Shown: positions 1 through 11,530 of the stretch, piece after piece | Layout: every line of letters begins with the position of its first letter | How positions within the stretch are numbered: the stretch's first letter is position 1 | NCBI GenBank assembly: GCA_022376515.1 | Contig: WTXI01000002.1 | Location: 992,001-1,056,000 of the forward strand | DNA length: 64,000 bases | Direction: 5' to 3' | Origin: Lactifluus volemus | Taxonomy: Eukaryota > Basidiomycota > Agaricomycetes > Russulales > Russulaceae | Position numbers and translations under genes: made by a program | The notes under the pieces: model-generated | What the model saw: the letters and a program-made list of their open reading frames with translations, nothing else | Told to the model about the DNA's origin: nothing | Databases searched by the model: none

Positions 1-265
1 ACTGATCTTCCATCCGACATCCTACCTGTAGCTTTATCTCGTATCTCTTAACTCTTTACTATGTTGATATGTCTAATATGTGGTATGTTTGAATCCAAGG
101 ACGTTTCGCACGCTCCAGTGTATCAGATTCTTCACTCTGTGAGGACATGGTTAAAATAGACAAGGAGTCAATAGGCACGGCTCCGGTGATGACAAGACAC
201 TCAAAGTGTGGACCATTGTCCCAAGAAATATCATGACAGAGTACGACACTCGAACAGATCCCTGA
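1..265 (+). CDS. 3' end of a WD40-repeat protein (partial)
   Basis: Only the last exon is readable. After a likely acceptor (AATAG ending at 174), the frame reads GSGDDKTLKVWTIVPRN and ends at TGA 263-265. The GDDKTLKVW segment is a typical closing strand of a WD40 repeat. The upstream part (1-174) appears to be mostly intron with perhaps a short exon before a donor near 90. The gene starts outside the window, so the WD40 family cannot be told. It converges on RIB4, 113 bp away. The opposite-strand ORF over the same bases has no recognisable content. Confidence 0.45.
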
Positions 266-378
266 GGCAACGGTCACGCGGGAAATTCAGCAAAAGGTAC
301 ACAATTGTTGTTTCGTCAGCCATCTATTTTTACAATAAAGGTTGAGTTCTACACCGGGTTCTTCATGTTGTAATTCCT

Positions 379-1053
379 TCAGAATATTCCTTCGCTCCAC
401 TTTCGAGTCCGGGATGCCATTTCTACCGCCGCCGTGCCCCAGTCCTCGCCGTGGTTGTGCTTCTTCGAGCCGAGTCCTGCACGGTCTAGAGCTTGTTGTT
501 CGGAGAGCGCGGTGAGGACCCCAAATATGACTGGCACGCCAGTGTCGAGCCCTACGCGCATGATCGCGTGCGAGACGCTTTCACAGATGTACTCAAAGTG
601 CATGGTCTCGCCTTTGATGAGAACACCGATAGCGATCACCGCATCGAAGGGCCGATTCTGAGTGTTTGGCCCTGCCAAGCTAGAGACGGGCGTGGAAGAG
701 CGGCCGGAGGATGCCAGTCCTCCAAGTAGATCGGTCGCCGTGGCACCTGCTTGAACGAGTGAACCAGCGATAATCCTGCAAGGCCAAAAAAAAATTAAGA
801 GAGATGAGTAGGAGAAATAAGGATATGGTGCAGACCGTTGACAAGCCAAGGGAAGCTCGAAGCTGCCAGGGACGGTTTGAGTGACGATATTCTGGTCGAG
901 GACGCCGGCCTCGTTGAGCTTCTTCTTAGCGCCATTTACTAGGGCATCGATGACTGGTTTGTTCCAACGTGAGTGAACAATCGCGATCCTCAAAGGCCTT
1001 CCATCGAAAGTTTCGGTAAATTCAGGACCAGACTTGATAGTCGATGACAACAT
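379..1053 (-). CDS. RIB4: 6,7-dimethyl-8-ribityllumazine synthase
   Basis: Catalyses the penultimate step of riboflavin synthesis, joining 3,4-dihydroxy-2-butanone 4-phosphate to the ribitylaminouracil. One 60-bp intron (776-835) is removed, giving 204 aa, the usual fungal length. Family landmarks are visible: RIAIVHSRWN near the N-terminus, VPGSFELPLA before the intron, then AVIAIGVLIKGETMHFEYI and VPVIFGVLTALSEQQALDRAG. The last two hold the phosphate- and substrate-binding loops. A roughly 20-residue Ser/Gly-rich insert follows the intron, as in other fungal lumazine synthases. No targeting signal is seen, so it is expected to be cytosolic and homo-oligomeric. Its ATG lies 86 bp from the ATG of the divergent SRP40 gene. 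Confidence 0.95.
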   Translation of the reverse strand: MLSSTIKSGPEFTETFDGRPLRIAIVHSRWNKPVIDALVNGAKKKLNEAGVLDQNIVTQTVPGSFELPLACQRSAPYPYFSYSSLLIFFWPCRIIAGSLVQAGATATDLLGGLASSGRSSTPVSSLAGPNTQNRPFDAVIAIGVLIKGETMHFEYICESVSHAIMRVGLDTGVPVIFGVLTALSEQQALDRAGLGSKKHNHGEDWGTAAVEMASRTRKWSEGIF

Positions 1054-1139
1054 GTTGATCGTGGATCGTAAGTAGAAAGATCTTGCAAGAATTATTTGAT
1101 TTTTAATCTCAGCAACTGCCCCTTTTGGCCAATACTCTC
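1054..1139. promoter_or_regulatory. Bidirectional promoter RIB4 / SRP40
   Basis: An 86-bp gap separates the two divergent start codons. There is no classical TATA box. It must hold both 5' UTRs and core promoters, unless these extend into the coding exons. Confidence 0.5.
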
Positions 1140-2863
1140 ATGAATACAGTCGACGACTTGGCTTGTACGTTTTCCTCTCTTTTTCTCTCTTTATCATCTC
1201 TTTTCAACCTCATCTAATAGATACTTATACCTTGGTTCATGCCTTTTTAAAGGAGAGATCACACAAAAAAGCCGCGAGCGCTCTTAAAAAGGCTGTCACT
1301 GGCATTGTTACAATAGACGACAAACACGACGAGCATGAGGGATCAACGCTCCTCAATATTTTAAAGGAATGGAGAAAGCTCAAGCGGCTGCGGGTACTGG
1401 GTGAGTCAATGTCCATACTCATTTCCTTCTCATTTTTTGAGCGATCCCAGAGGTTCTAGTACAAGCTCTGATTCTGATTCCGGTAAGCCTTATGACGCTA
1501 AATTTGTTTTCTGTTTATTTCTCATGACTTCATCAGAGTCGCCGATAGCTCTTCTTCCGGCGACGACAGTGAAGTGGAAGACAACTTGGCTGTCAAGAGC
1601 GCCGGCAAGTTGAAGCCTTGTAAGACCCCCTACCTGCTGAGAATGTACCTCGTGCGACTTATATATGGTTATTCAACTTCCTTTCGTTCTTAGCTGATTC
1701 CGCTGGTATTAACGAGTACCTGTCTATTTCTCACGCCAACTTCGCATTAGCTGATAGCAGCGACAGCGACGACAGTGATGATACCGTCAAGAAGGTAACG
1801 CCGCAAGTTGAGAATGCAAAGGAGCTCCGGCGCGATTCGAGTAAAACACTGTCTTCTTTGGATGACGTTGGTGATGAGCCTTCAGACGAGTCAGACTCAG
1901 ATATCGATTCGGTTTCTGACTCTGTGTCAGACTCTGACGATGGCAAGAATAAGAAGCAAACTGTCAGCCACAAAAAGCTTTCTACCTCGTCCTCAGACAT
2001 CACTTCCAGCTCTAGCTCTGATTCTTCTAATGAAGATGATGAGCTCGAAAAGAAGACTCATGTCCCAATACGCACAGCGAAGCCTTCCTTTGGGCCCGAC
2101 TCCAGTTCTAGCTCGGATTCTGATTCCGATTCTGATTCTGATGAGGGCAGTGAACCTCTGAAGGTGAATCAAATGAAGCGTAAAGCAATCTCGTCAAACT
2201 CTGATTCGACCTCCGACTCTGGGTCCGAGTCCGACTCGTCAGAGAGCTCATCCCCAAGCTCTCGCCAGGAGAGAATGAAAATATTGAAAAAGCCGTCAGC
2301 CGTCCAGGCTGTTGCTGGGAGCTCATCAACATCTGGGTCATCCGACTCTGAACCCGAAGATGAGCTGGAAGACACGCCGGCTCTGTCAGCGACACCTGAT
2401 CCTGATTCGCGAGTTACGAAGAAACGGCGAACGAACGAGGAAGGAAGTGCCACAGTTACTGCAACCACGGTCACGGTGTCGGCAAACAAGGTGCGGGGAG
2501 GAAAAGCCTCACGCAAGTCCAACACTCCTTTCCAGCGTGTCAAGGTGGAGATGACGGAATATCATGATGAGAATCTGAGAGATAACACTTTCGAGTCTCG
2601 AGTTCGTCCTTTTTCGTCTATACCGGGCCAGCACACCTTTGATGGCTGTACAGGCCGCACGTCCAGATGACTATGGTGCGAAGGCACATCGGGACTTGAT
2701 CGTGACACGCGGAGATGGCTTCAGAAAGGAGAAAAACAAAAAGAAGCGAGGCTCATATCGGGGAGGGAACATTACAGTAAGCCTTACGTTTGGATGGGAG
2801 TGTGAATCGGTTGATATAGCGCAACTACAGTTAGAATCCCATAGCTTCAAATTCGAGGATTGA
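1140..2863 (+). CDS. SRP40: Srp40/Nopp140-like nucleolar phosphoprotein
   Basis: The first exon codes for MNTVDDLA and splices (1165-1220) to YTLVHAFLKERSHKKAASAL, an N-terminal LisH-like helical segment. The middle is made of acidic Ser/Asp/Glu tracts (roughly 1750-2400) typical of CK2-phosphorylated nucleolar chaperones, followed by a basic KKRR stretch. The C-terminus is the SRP40_C domain: FQRVKVEMTEYHDENLRDNT, then after a 52-bp intron (2602-2653) DYGAKAHRDLIVTRGDGFRK, and after another (2777-2830) ESHSFKFED-stop. Small introns also lie at 1401-1452, 1483-1538 and 1620-1693, and probably at 1704-1751. The family acts as a chaperone of snoRNPs and of RNA polymerase I in the nucleolus. The acidic region may vary with the exact splicing, which I could not settle. 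Confidence 0.87.
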
Positions 2864-2969
2864 ACGAATATCGAACTTGCAATTGCAATCGTCACCTCGT
2901 GCAAAATTAGAGTGCTTAGACGGCTCTGGGACTGGGGGACTTGCAGCTTAGATTATTCAGATGTCTAGA

Positions 2970-4994
2970 TTATGGCTCCTCTAAAACACGTATAAACTTG
3001 AAATCGACAGCATCTTTCCAAGGGGGTGGCTCTTCTTGAACCCTTTCCGAGGTGGAATACGTTCTCCTCACGCCAGGTGCGGGCTCGTACCAGTCAAGCT
3101 CGGGCGCAGATATTCGCGCAAGCACCACATCATCCTCGCCCTCACGTCGCCACACCACCTGGGGCCAGAGCCATCTCCCTTGCAAAACAAGCATCAACCG
3201 GCCGCATCCCTCTTCAAGGCTGGCCATCACCGGATCACCGGTAGGGATCGCGTCGAGCCGGAACGAGACGAGAAATCGGTTATCCTGCAACATCTCGACC
3301 CGTCCGTTCTTTCCCGAGGCCCTTACCACTTCCGCGCCAACGTCGCGGTCAAAACTAAACTGATCGTCTCGCAAAAGTGGCGAGCGAGAGGCCAACCAGC
3401 CGAAGCGTTCGCCTGGCCTCGGCCGCGGCGGTTCGTGCCTCAGCCTTCCGTCGACGCAGATTCGGAAAGGCGTCCAGAGGACGTGGCCGCCCGCTTCGAA
3501 GCGGAGGCGAGAGTTGCAAGTCGGGTCGGGATTCCATACGCGCTGGACGATGCGTTCTAGACTCTCGCGGCGGCGACCGGCTTGGGCGCGGGTCGAGCCC
3601 CAGGGGTGGGGTGAGATGTAACGTAGGATGCGGAGGATCATCGCTGATTTCACTAGCGGATCCGTGACCGTCTCGGAAAGCTTGTCGGCGGCGAGGATAA
3701 AGGTGCCCGGGGGAGGAGATTGGACGGAGAAACGGCTGAGGTAGGTGCTAACTTGAAGTTTTATTTTTATTTTTAAAGTTATACGTTTTGAGCCTGAGAT
3801 GTGTTTTTTTGGAGGGATGCTGTTAACGGGGGTACGTTACCTCTGCTTTCAATGTCGGAGAGATTGCGGGATGAACCACGAACGGCCGCATAAAGGCTCT
3901 CCCGGCTTGCCATCAAGTCGAATGGAATCGGGACCTTCAAATCCTCGGAGGCGGTCTTCATACGTGTAATCTTGTCGGCCAACAATGGGGGAAGGGGCTC
4001 GGATGATGAGGGTTCCTTCATAGGTGTCAAATTTGATTCACAAAAGCTACGCGACGAAGAGAGAGAACGAACGGTGACTTGAGCGGAACGTTTCTTTTCG
4101 TTGCTGGCGAGCACATGACGGATAGCATTGCGTAGCGTGAGTTCAGGCTGGAAGTTTGTTTGGTCTAGCACATATTGAATATCATGCAAGTCGCAAGTCG
4201 CAAGGATCCTGTCCTAAAACCAGCGTTTTTGGTTAAACCTTCCCCTTCCAAAAACAAAAAAAAAAAACCAGAAGCAGACCTTGGGCACGTCAAGCAATGG
4301 ACGCACGATCCATCGATCCAACCCTTCATGTCCGAACCACCCAAAATCATCCTGGCCCTTACCCAGCGCCATCCCAACCCTCCGCAGCGGCCGCATGCCA
4401 CCCAAACCGAGTGTAGAGCTACCCGAACCGAGACGCATCAACACGGTCTCGACCTGATCGTCGGCGTGATGTCCCGTCGCGAGCACGTACACGCGCTCTC
4501 TAACCATGGCGTCAACCATCAATCGATAGCGCGCCGTACGCGCTACAGATTCGATCGCGTCACCAGATTGCGCGCTAGGGCGCATAGGGAACGGTGGGTT
4601 GTCCCAGGGGACGCGTAGTTCGATGTGTCGCGAGGTTTCGTAGGTACGAGCAGAGATCCGGGCGGCTTGTGCCATCTTTTCGGCATCAGCTTGGAGGTCG
4701 TGGTCCACGTGGAGAGATAGGATAGAGTCGGGAAGGTCTTCACGGTCGGTGGTCTTGAAAGCCTGAAGAATGCGGCCCGCGTTGATCATGCGACGGAGAA
4801 GAAAGAGAAGACAAGTAGAATCCGGTCCCGCAGAATTCGCGACGGCTGAATGGTTTTTTTTTCTACGATGGCGATATGTAATGAGATGACAGTCACGAAC
4901 CTATGGTGGCTGGCCAGCCTGCGGGAGGACGACATTTGCTCATTAACTGAACAAACTCTGTGTTCGTTATAGGGCGAATTTTTGGGATGCGCAT
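2970..4994 (-). CDS. tRNA(Ile)-lysidine synthase (TilS-type PP-loop ATPase)
   Basis: Four exons (4994-4901, 4845-4280, 4213-3841, 3751-2970) give an uninterrupted 604-aa frame. The N-terminal PP-loop domain reads AVANSAGPDSTCLLFLL right after the first intron, then LSLHVDHDL and LATGHHADDQVETVLMRLGS, the usual TilS motifs. A downstream segment (PLLDVPK, then RNAIRHVLASN) also matches the family, and an Arg/Trp-rich C-terminal half follows. The enzyme ligates lysine to C34 of tRNA-Ile(CAU), letting it read AUA. In fungi this is expected for the mitochondrial tRNA, although the N-terminus (MRIPKIRPITNTE) is not a clear presequence. The P-loop is SAGPDS rather than SGGxDS, a one-residue change. 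It lies in tandem with, and downstream of, the YTH gene. Confidence 0.85.
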
Positions 4995-5433
4995 ATCCAG
5001 GATCAAGGGGTGTGACCACACTGGCAAAGTCACGCGCAGACAAGACCTGTACAAAGTATATACTAGGCAACCAAACTACATCATTGATACTAGAAAGTGA
5101 GCTCCATCCTACAAATAGTACGACATTGTGCAAATACAAGAGGAACGAACGAACAAGGCCAAGGTCCACGTCCATCGACATTGTCCCTGTCCGTGCTGTA
5201 ATGCAATAATGCAGTATAACAAGTACATAGTCAGTAATCAAGAAAAAGAGACATCATCAGCAAGTCGCTCGGTAGTTCGTTACAAAGAGATTAGCGGTGA
5301 CAGTCATAAGACAAAAAAAGAAAGGGATCATATCCTAATAGTACAAATCGACAATCGGAGCGAGTTGCTAGCTCATCTATTTCCAACTGTGAAAATCGGG
5401 TGGTCTTTTTCGGTGAAGAGTGGAAGCTTTTAC
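4995..5433. other. Intergenic, YTH 3' side to TilS promoter
   Basis: 439 bp between two genes on the minus strand. It should hold the 3' UTR of the YTH gene and the TilS promoter. No TATA box, repeat or RNA gene is recognised. Confidence 0.6.
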
Positions 5434-8009
5434 CTATGAAGAGAACCCAGGGACGCCGCCAGCGAAGCCTGGGTTGGGCACCGGGCTTGGGTTCCGCATC
5501 AGGCTTTGTATCGTTTGCGGATTCACAAAAGGTAAGCCCATTTGCATCTGCATCAGAGGATTCATCTGCTGCAGCTGCAGTTGCGAGAAAGCGAGACTAT
5601 TTGGGGTACCCAAGTTGAACTGCTGAAGGGGGGGCGAAGGTGAACTATTCTGCGGGGAAGGCGGAGATTGCGAAGACGTTCCCGCTCCGTGCGCTTGCAT
5701 CCTTTGCATAGATTGGAGCTGGAGAAAAAAAATTAAAAAAAAAAAGACAACAAGCGATTTTTTTAGAGGATACTACCTCGTAGAAAGCAAAGTCCTGAAG
5801 TAGTGAAGTCCTGGCCGGGTGGGTGTGGAAGATACGGAGCATCTCTTGGCCTGCATCAGGGAGTAGCTCCTGGGTATCCCGCGAGTTTGTGACCGGCTTT
5901 CTCTCCTGGGTATTGCTAAAAGCGCTCGTGATCAGTTAAAAAAAAGTGAAGGGAGGGCGAGTAGTCCGTACTTCAGGCGTATATGGCGCAGGTTGGCATT
6001 GGGAATGTCACGCACGAAAATCCATCGAACTTTGAACACGCCCTTCCACTTATCAGACGCCCAAACCGTACTGCTTCGCGTATAATCCACAGGGGTCAGC
6101 ATTTCCGCCATACCGCAAAAGTGGCCACTGGTGGAAACAAATAAGCATGACAGATAGGAGAGGGCAAAAGGAGGTACCTCGCGTTAACGCTGAAGAAGAG
6201 GTAGATAGGGCCCCTTCCAGCGGTCTCCTTGAAGGCCTTATCGAGTCTTTTGTTCCCCGGATCGGTCGAACTCCAAATCTCGTATTTGAGAGACTTTTGC
6301 ACGTCATCTTCGGTGTAAGATTTAATTACAAAGTAGCGAGCCTAAAGAGAAAAAGGGTCAGGAAAAAGATGTCGGAGGACAGCTTACGCAAACGACGAAC
6401 AAAAGCGGGGCGCGTATCAAAATTTTGGGGGTTGTAACCCTTCGATGCGACCAGAGCAGGAATGTCAATGGGGGATGTGATAATGCCAGGCTGCGCGCCC
6501 AGCACGCCAAGACCACCCACTTGTGTGTTTAGGCCCAGCCTGAGACTTTGTTGTTGGTTAAGGAATTGGGCCGGAATAGGGGGAACACTCGGAATCCCCT
6601 GTGCCTTTGCTTGCTGCTGAACAGCTGCAGACGCGTAGTTCATGTTCGGGTTTGACGAGCGGTTGTGGAGAACGCGTTCCTTCTGGTCCCAGGTGCCAGA
6701 AGCTGTAATCGCGCGGTCATCGTAGTCACTGGTACCTCCACGTTGCTGTTGAGCGGTAGACTGCGGAAGTCCATGACCAATGGGTGGTACATAGGCGGAC
6801 GCGCTAGCAGGTCCTGAAGAACCTCCAGGGAGCTGACCGCCGCGCTCTCCCATATCTGTGACGAGTTGCAACTTGCGTGAGGCATTGCCGTCATTGTCAT
6901 TTTGCGCCGCAGTCCGCAGTGTGGCGAATTGCTGCGGTTGCTGCGGCTGATTCGAATTGAAGCGTGGTGGGTGGGTGGACTGTGCACCGGAGAGGGTAAC
7001 TGCGGGATAACTCTGGGCTTGACTGTTGATGTCCAAGGAAGCCAGTGACCGCTGAGCGTCATCGATAGCAGAGGTACCATTGTTGGACCCAACTAAGGTT
7101 GCATTTGGCCCCGAGGAGCGCCATTCATTGCTGGGGGTGCTCCAAGGCGAACGGTTGACGGGGCTAGAAGCTTGTCGGGTGAAGTAGGACTCGTCCTCAT
7201 GTCCAGTGGAGCTCTCCGCAAACTCTTCGTCAGCAGCAGTAGGGCTGGGTGTCTTGGCATGATGACCAGGTTGGCGGACTTGAGTCCCGGCGCGCCTAAG
7301 GCCAACCGGAGCAATTTTCTTTACACCTCCGGTGGCATATGTAAGTGATTGATGCCTTCGAACGGCAGAGCCGGGGGGTGGAGAAGGAACGGCAGTAAAC
7401 ACGGATGATGGCGAGTTTTGTGCATGTTGATCCATGGATTGATATTGCGATTCTCGGCAACATAGGTCTGGGTAAGGGTTTAGCACCTTTGAGGCGGTAA
7501 CGAGATTGGTAGGGGTAAAAGTACCTCGTCGTCATTCCGCAAGCCTCGCATCTCGGCTTCCCACTCTTCCTCTTCACCCTCCTGACCAGCAATTGCTGTG
7601 AGACTGTTCACTGTACGGGGAGTATGACTGCCGGAACCGCGAGAGCCATGGCCATAAGCTGGGTTGTCAAGGGTAAGGGCTCAATTGACGGTAGGGAGAA
7701 GGGAGAGAGGGTGTTGAATAGAGAAATGTGCGTACCTCTATTGTATCGTGAGGGAAGGGAGCTTTGCCGATGGAGGGAGCCACCTTTCTCACCGACGGTT
7801 CCAGGTGATAGTCCCCATTCTTGATCCACGATCTCTTCGTCATTCCAAGCCTGTTGTTCCTGAGATTCCTCCGAGATCGGGGCTCGGGTGGTTGCCCGAG
7901 AAGTTCTTGAGGCAGCAGTGATAGTGTGATGTCGTCGAACACCAGTGGATTGCTGTTCAGTTCCGACAGGCCCGGGAGGAGGCGAGATAGGGTGGGAGGG
8001 CGTGGACAT
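5434..8009 (-). CDS. YTH-domain RNA-binding protein (m6A reader)
   Basis: Seven exons give about 745 aa. The first half is low-complexity (Ser/Pro/Gln-rich, with repeated ESQ/QQ). The YTH domain spans roughly 6400-5780: [20 protein letters not shown], then [37 protein letters not shown] and [20 protein letters not shown]. The conserved Trp residues of the aromatic cage that holds N6-methyladenosine are present. After it come a short acidic helix, the exon encoding [20 protein letters not shown], and a Gln/Met/Pro-rich tail. Introns at 6342-6400 and 6128-6177 interrupt the YTH fold. Exon 2/3 joining is uncertain: the frame-keeping intron would be only 38 bp (7487-7524), while a normal 57-bp intron ending at CCCAG would need one extra base in exon 3. 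It is an expected reader of mRNA methylation, cytoplasmic or nuclear. Confidence 0.93.
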
Positions 8010-8484
8010 GATAAGAATTGAAAAAACGAGAGAGTGATAATCAAGATGAGAGAAGGGACGAGTTGACAATGGGCGATGATGTCTGATGAGAGGAGATGGA
8101 GAATAGCTCTCACACTCACTTCTCCCCGCTACCGGGTCCGAAACCAATTTATTATAATAATATCGATTAATAACTGTTATTGGCATCGCTCATCACTACA
8201 GTAGCATACAACCCTGCCTCATTGCAAAGGCGTGGCAAAACAGAACCTTATACCCCTCATTTCTCGGCCCGTTCGTTTGTTTTCATTCTCGCTATTTCTG
8301 GAATGTTTAACCTCGAGTTAGCTTACAAGTAAATGGGTGACCAAGATCCTGCCGTTCGGTATTATCAGATTGGTGGCTTCAGATCCAATCTTACCTTGCA
8401 AGGGTGCAGCTCCTCTTTTTTTTTTTGTCATATTGAACCCGCTGTTCAAACAAAACTTGTGAGCTCAGAGGGTCCAGGTATGAT
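8010..8484. other. Divergent intergenic region
   Basis: 475 bp between the YTH gene (minus) and the Gfd2-like gene (plus). It contains AT-rich stretches (ATTATAATAATATCGATTAA near 8150) and a T-run near 8417. No gene is seen. It probably holds two separate promoters. Confidence 0.5.
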
Positions 8485-10081
8485 ATGCGCAAGCTAGCAG
8501 AAACCATTTTCGGGTTGAAACCCCCAGCCGAGCTCATCCTAGGTAAGTTATCTTACCCTGCCTTTTCAATCTACTCTCACTAATTGCGATAGGAATCAGG
8601 CCTTCTGGGGCTTCGGCAATTCTTGTGGCTATCTCTGAGTGGACCAAAAAAGAAGCTTTAATGCTCCAGGCACCTCCCAACCTGCATCTGACTTTCTCTC
8701 CCTGTCTCCTCTGCAATTCGGTGACGTTTCTCAGCTGGCCAAAAAGCTCATCGCTCTCAAGCCAAAGGGCAAGAGACGAGGCGAGGACGACAGTTCTGCA
8801 AACAAGGCCTTTCTCGGAAGCATTACCCAGGCCGGTCAACTCCGTTCCGCTTTTGAACACAGCAGGTATAATATCATTTCGACTTTTTCGTTTCTCATTG
8901 ATCGTGTCGGGCTGCTCTCCCCAGGCTATTGTTCTATGCCTTTAAGCATCCCTTGACGTTTGGAGATTCAGTCTGAGCAGGTCCTCTTCATGGGTCTCTG
9001 CGCAAGTTGCTTCACTCGTTTTTAACGAGTGGACTCATCAGAAAGGCGTTATCCTTGACGTTGGGTGGAGTTTGATGGATTGCAGCACACATCCTCCCAC
9101 CTTTCCAACTTCCGTCCACCTGGAGGTCGAAGACGCCCGCAATTTTGGTAACAGAGGCAAGCAGAGGGTGGTAAGCATTTGAAAGATTCAGAGGCATTAG
9201 AATTCCCAAAGGCTGCTTTAATAGGCTTTCCGGTATGGCCAGACTGAGATGTTGACGCAGAATAAGTTATCGACAAGAATCCGGGAATTGTTGTTCGGAC
9301 GTGAGCAACCCTTGGTACTACTCGTTCACGATGAAGGCGCTGTCCGTGCCCTTCTTAAACACCTTGGCATTAACACACTCGAGTTGACCTCTGGGCTCGA
9401 GAAGCTTCTCCGGTGAGCTACGTGGAAAGTTCCCTCTGTTTTTTTTTCTTCTCAACCCATCTTCATCAGGCCGGATATCCGCGGCGCGTATCGTAGCCAG
9501 TACACCGATAGGGACTCACGCCGTCGTTCGCTTTCCCCACGACGTGATGGTCCGTCGCGCGAACATCGCCCTCGTTCGCCTCCTCGCGCGCAATTGCCCG
9601 TCTATCTCGTAGACGTTCGCCAAATGTACATCACCCTCCGCACCCGCGTCGCGGAATCAAATGCCTCTCTGGCGGCGATCGCCACGGAGCTCGGGTTGCC
9701 AGGCGACAATAAATCCATGTGCGCTGGGAACGAGAGCCGGTAAGTATCAGTTTCCAAGGTACTCACAATCTTGGCTCATCCGGCGATTTTAAAAGGCTCC
9801 TGGCGGAGATGTGGACGTCTATGGCAGGTGACTCTGCCATCGATGAGCAATGTGAAGCACGATGGGGTGCTAATTCGGTCCCTGTATCTGCGGCCGTGGC
9901 TCAGATTGCTTCAGGAAGTAGATCGGCGCAGGCGTGGTCAGCAGACCCGGGTGACGTAGACTTTGACCCTAATGATCTTGCACCGACGGGTTGGACAACT
10001 GCGGCGCAACCCTCTCGACCCAGTCAGATGATGGACTGGGATGAACTGGATGACGAAGAAGAAGAATTCTATGGCCGTTGA
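8485..10081 (+). CDS. Gfd2/YDR514C-like protein, RNase H-fold (frame broken)
   Basis: Exon 1 starts MRKLAETIFGLKPPAELIL. The middle shows an exonuclease-like pattern: GVILDVGWSLMD, SVHLEVEDARN, FRYGQTEML and PLVLLVHDEGAVRALLKHLG. This is what the Gfd2/YDR514C C-terminal domain (DEDD-type fold) looks like, with Asp in DVGWS and His-Asp-Glu in LVHDE as candidate metal-site residues. A long Arg/Ser-rich region and an acidic tail (WDELDDEEEEFYGR) follow. Introns near 9174, 9414 and 9740 splice in frame. The frame is interrupted at an A6 run (8646-8651), where one more A would join SEWTKK to the next segment, and again near 8970. The family name is a pattern call without alignment. Yeast Gfd2 is linked to the mRNA export helicase Dbp5. 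Confidence 0.5.
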
Positions 10082-10497
10082 TGGCCTTGAGGCGCCGTTT
10101 CAAAACCTTGTCAGTTACTGTATAACGTTCCAAAAGTCTGCAGAATCGCAGTGCAGATGTATCGTACCGTGACTGTTGTAATTTCTTGCCACGTGACGAA
10201 ATGTCACCACATTGTTCCGACTTGTAATCATGTTCCGACCACCATTGAGCATCACGAAAGAAAGCTTGTTCAAAAAAAATCTCAGAGGGTTCCTCTGTTA
10301 ATTACTGGTAAGTTACCCCCACCATATCTAGCGATAAAGTACGTGGGCTCTGAAACCCGCTAAAACAAATTAAAGCGGAACATACCTTATATGGATGCAT
10401 TACAAATTTAAAGACTATGGTTAAGGTTCCCGGCAATATTTGGCTGCATTGACTTTGTGCGCTCAGCCTAACCTTAGCAGCGCCGGGGGTTCGACTA
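10082..10497. other. Intergenic, no gene seen
   Basis: 416 bp between two plus-strand genes. It contains CACGTG-like and GTCACC motifs but no recognised promoter element, tRNA or repeat. Confidence 0.5.
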
Positions 10498-11530
10498 ATG
10501 AGCATTGCCCGGGCTCGAATATGGTTTCACTCGTTACGAACCATGATAACTACTTCCATCAATGCTAAAGAGTCACTATCTCCAAGGCCCTCCGCGAGCC
10601 TTGTCGTAGTCAACTCGAGTAACGAGGTTCTCCTCGTACAGCGTAACCCGGCGATGTCCTCGTATGCCGGGATGCATGTGCGCTATTTTTTCCCAAGTCT
10701 TGTTTTCCAAAAAAGCTAATCGCAACGGTCATGACGCAGGTCTTTCCGGGAGGCAACTATGATGAGAAACGGGACGAATCGTATCAGATGACAGCAATTC
10801 GGGAGGCGTTCGAGGAGACGGGGTTACTCCTCGCATCCCCGACGATGCCCGAATCCAATGGCACCAGAAGGCTAAGCGATGCTGTTCTGGATGCAATGCG
10901 CGCATCCACTCACGCCGAGGAGACATTCTTTGACGATTTCCTGAAGAAATACGGCCTTGTTGCAGACGTGGAGGCTCTACACCCTTTCACGGAATGGATT
11001 ACGCCTCTTGGACCTCCTCGGTGCGTGTACAGTACACGGACAACACCCACCTGTGTGCATCGCATTAACTCAGTCTCGTCCTCTCCACACACAAACACAG
11101 CCGATTCCACGCACGGTTCTACATCACATTCTTGTCCTCCTCTTCACAGCATCGTCGACTACCAACTCCCGACTCCAACGTGCCAAGGCAAGAAGTGATC
11201 GAGACGCGATTCGTGCATCCCCAAGATGCGCTCGCGGAACACCGTGCCAAGAAAATCGCGCTCCCGCCTCCACAACATTACATCCTCACCACACTTGCAG
11301 ATATCCTCGTCGGGTGCTCGGCAACGTCGCGGCAACGCGAGCGCGTGAACCAATTATCGGCCGGTGCGTTTGGACGAATGGTCGTTCATCCCAGAGCTGG
11401 TAAGAAGGACGCGAGTGGGAGGATACCACTGGTGTATGAGGGCGATGAGGAACGTGGGGGTCCGAAAGGCCGTCTTCATCGTTCACTGGTGTTGTTCAGT
11501 CCAGAGAGCAAGGTTCGTGGCACGATGTAG
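10498..11530 (+). CDS. NUDT19-type Nudix hydrolase
   Basis: Three exons (10498-10677, 10740-11020, 11101-11530) give 296 aa. The fold begins SASLVVVNSSNEVLLVQRN. The Nudix helix follows the first intron: VFPGGNYDEKRDES, then AIREAFEETGLLL, with REAFEETGL matching REUXEEXGU. The spacing upstream of it is longer than in the canonical box, as in the NUDT19/CoA-diphosphatase group. PFTEWITPLGPPR joins across the second intron to RFHARFYITFL, also typical of that group. It likely hydrolyses CoA or acyl-CoA diphosphate bonds. The first 15 residues (MSIARARIWFHSLRT) could be a mitochondrial presequence; a second in-frame ATG at 10543 would drop it. I chose the first ATG for that reason. Confidence 0.85.

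Noticed and set aside
59..277. Minus-strand 72-codon ORF at the window start
   Set aside because: It is the antisense of the plus-strand WD40 terminal exon (GDDKTLKVW).
10370..10500. tRNA-like B-box (GGGGTTCGACTAAT)
   Set aside because: No acceptor stem, anticodon arm or A-box can be folded around it.
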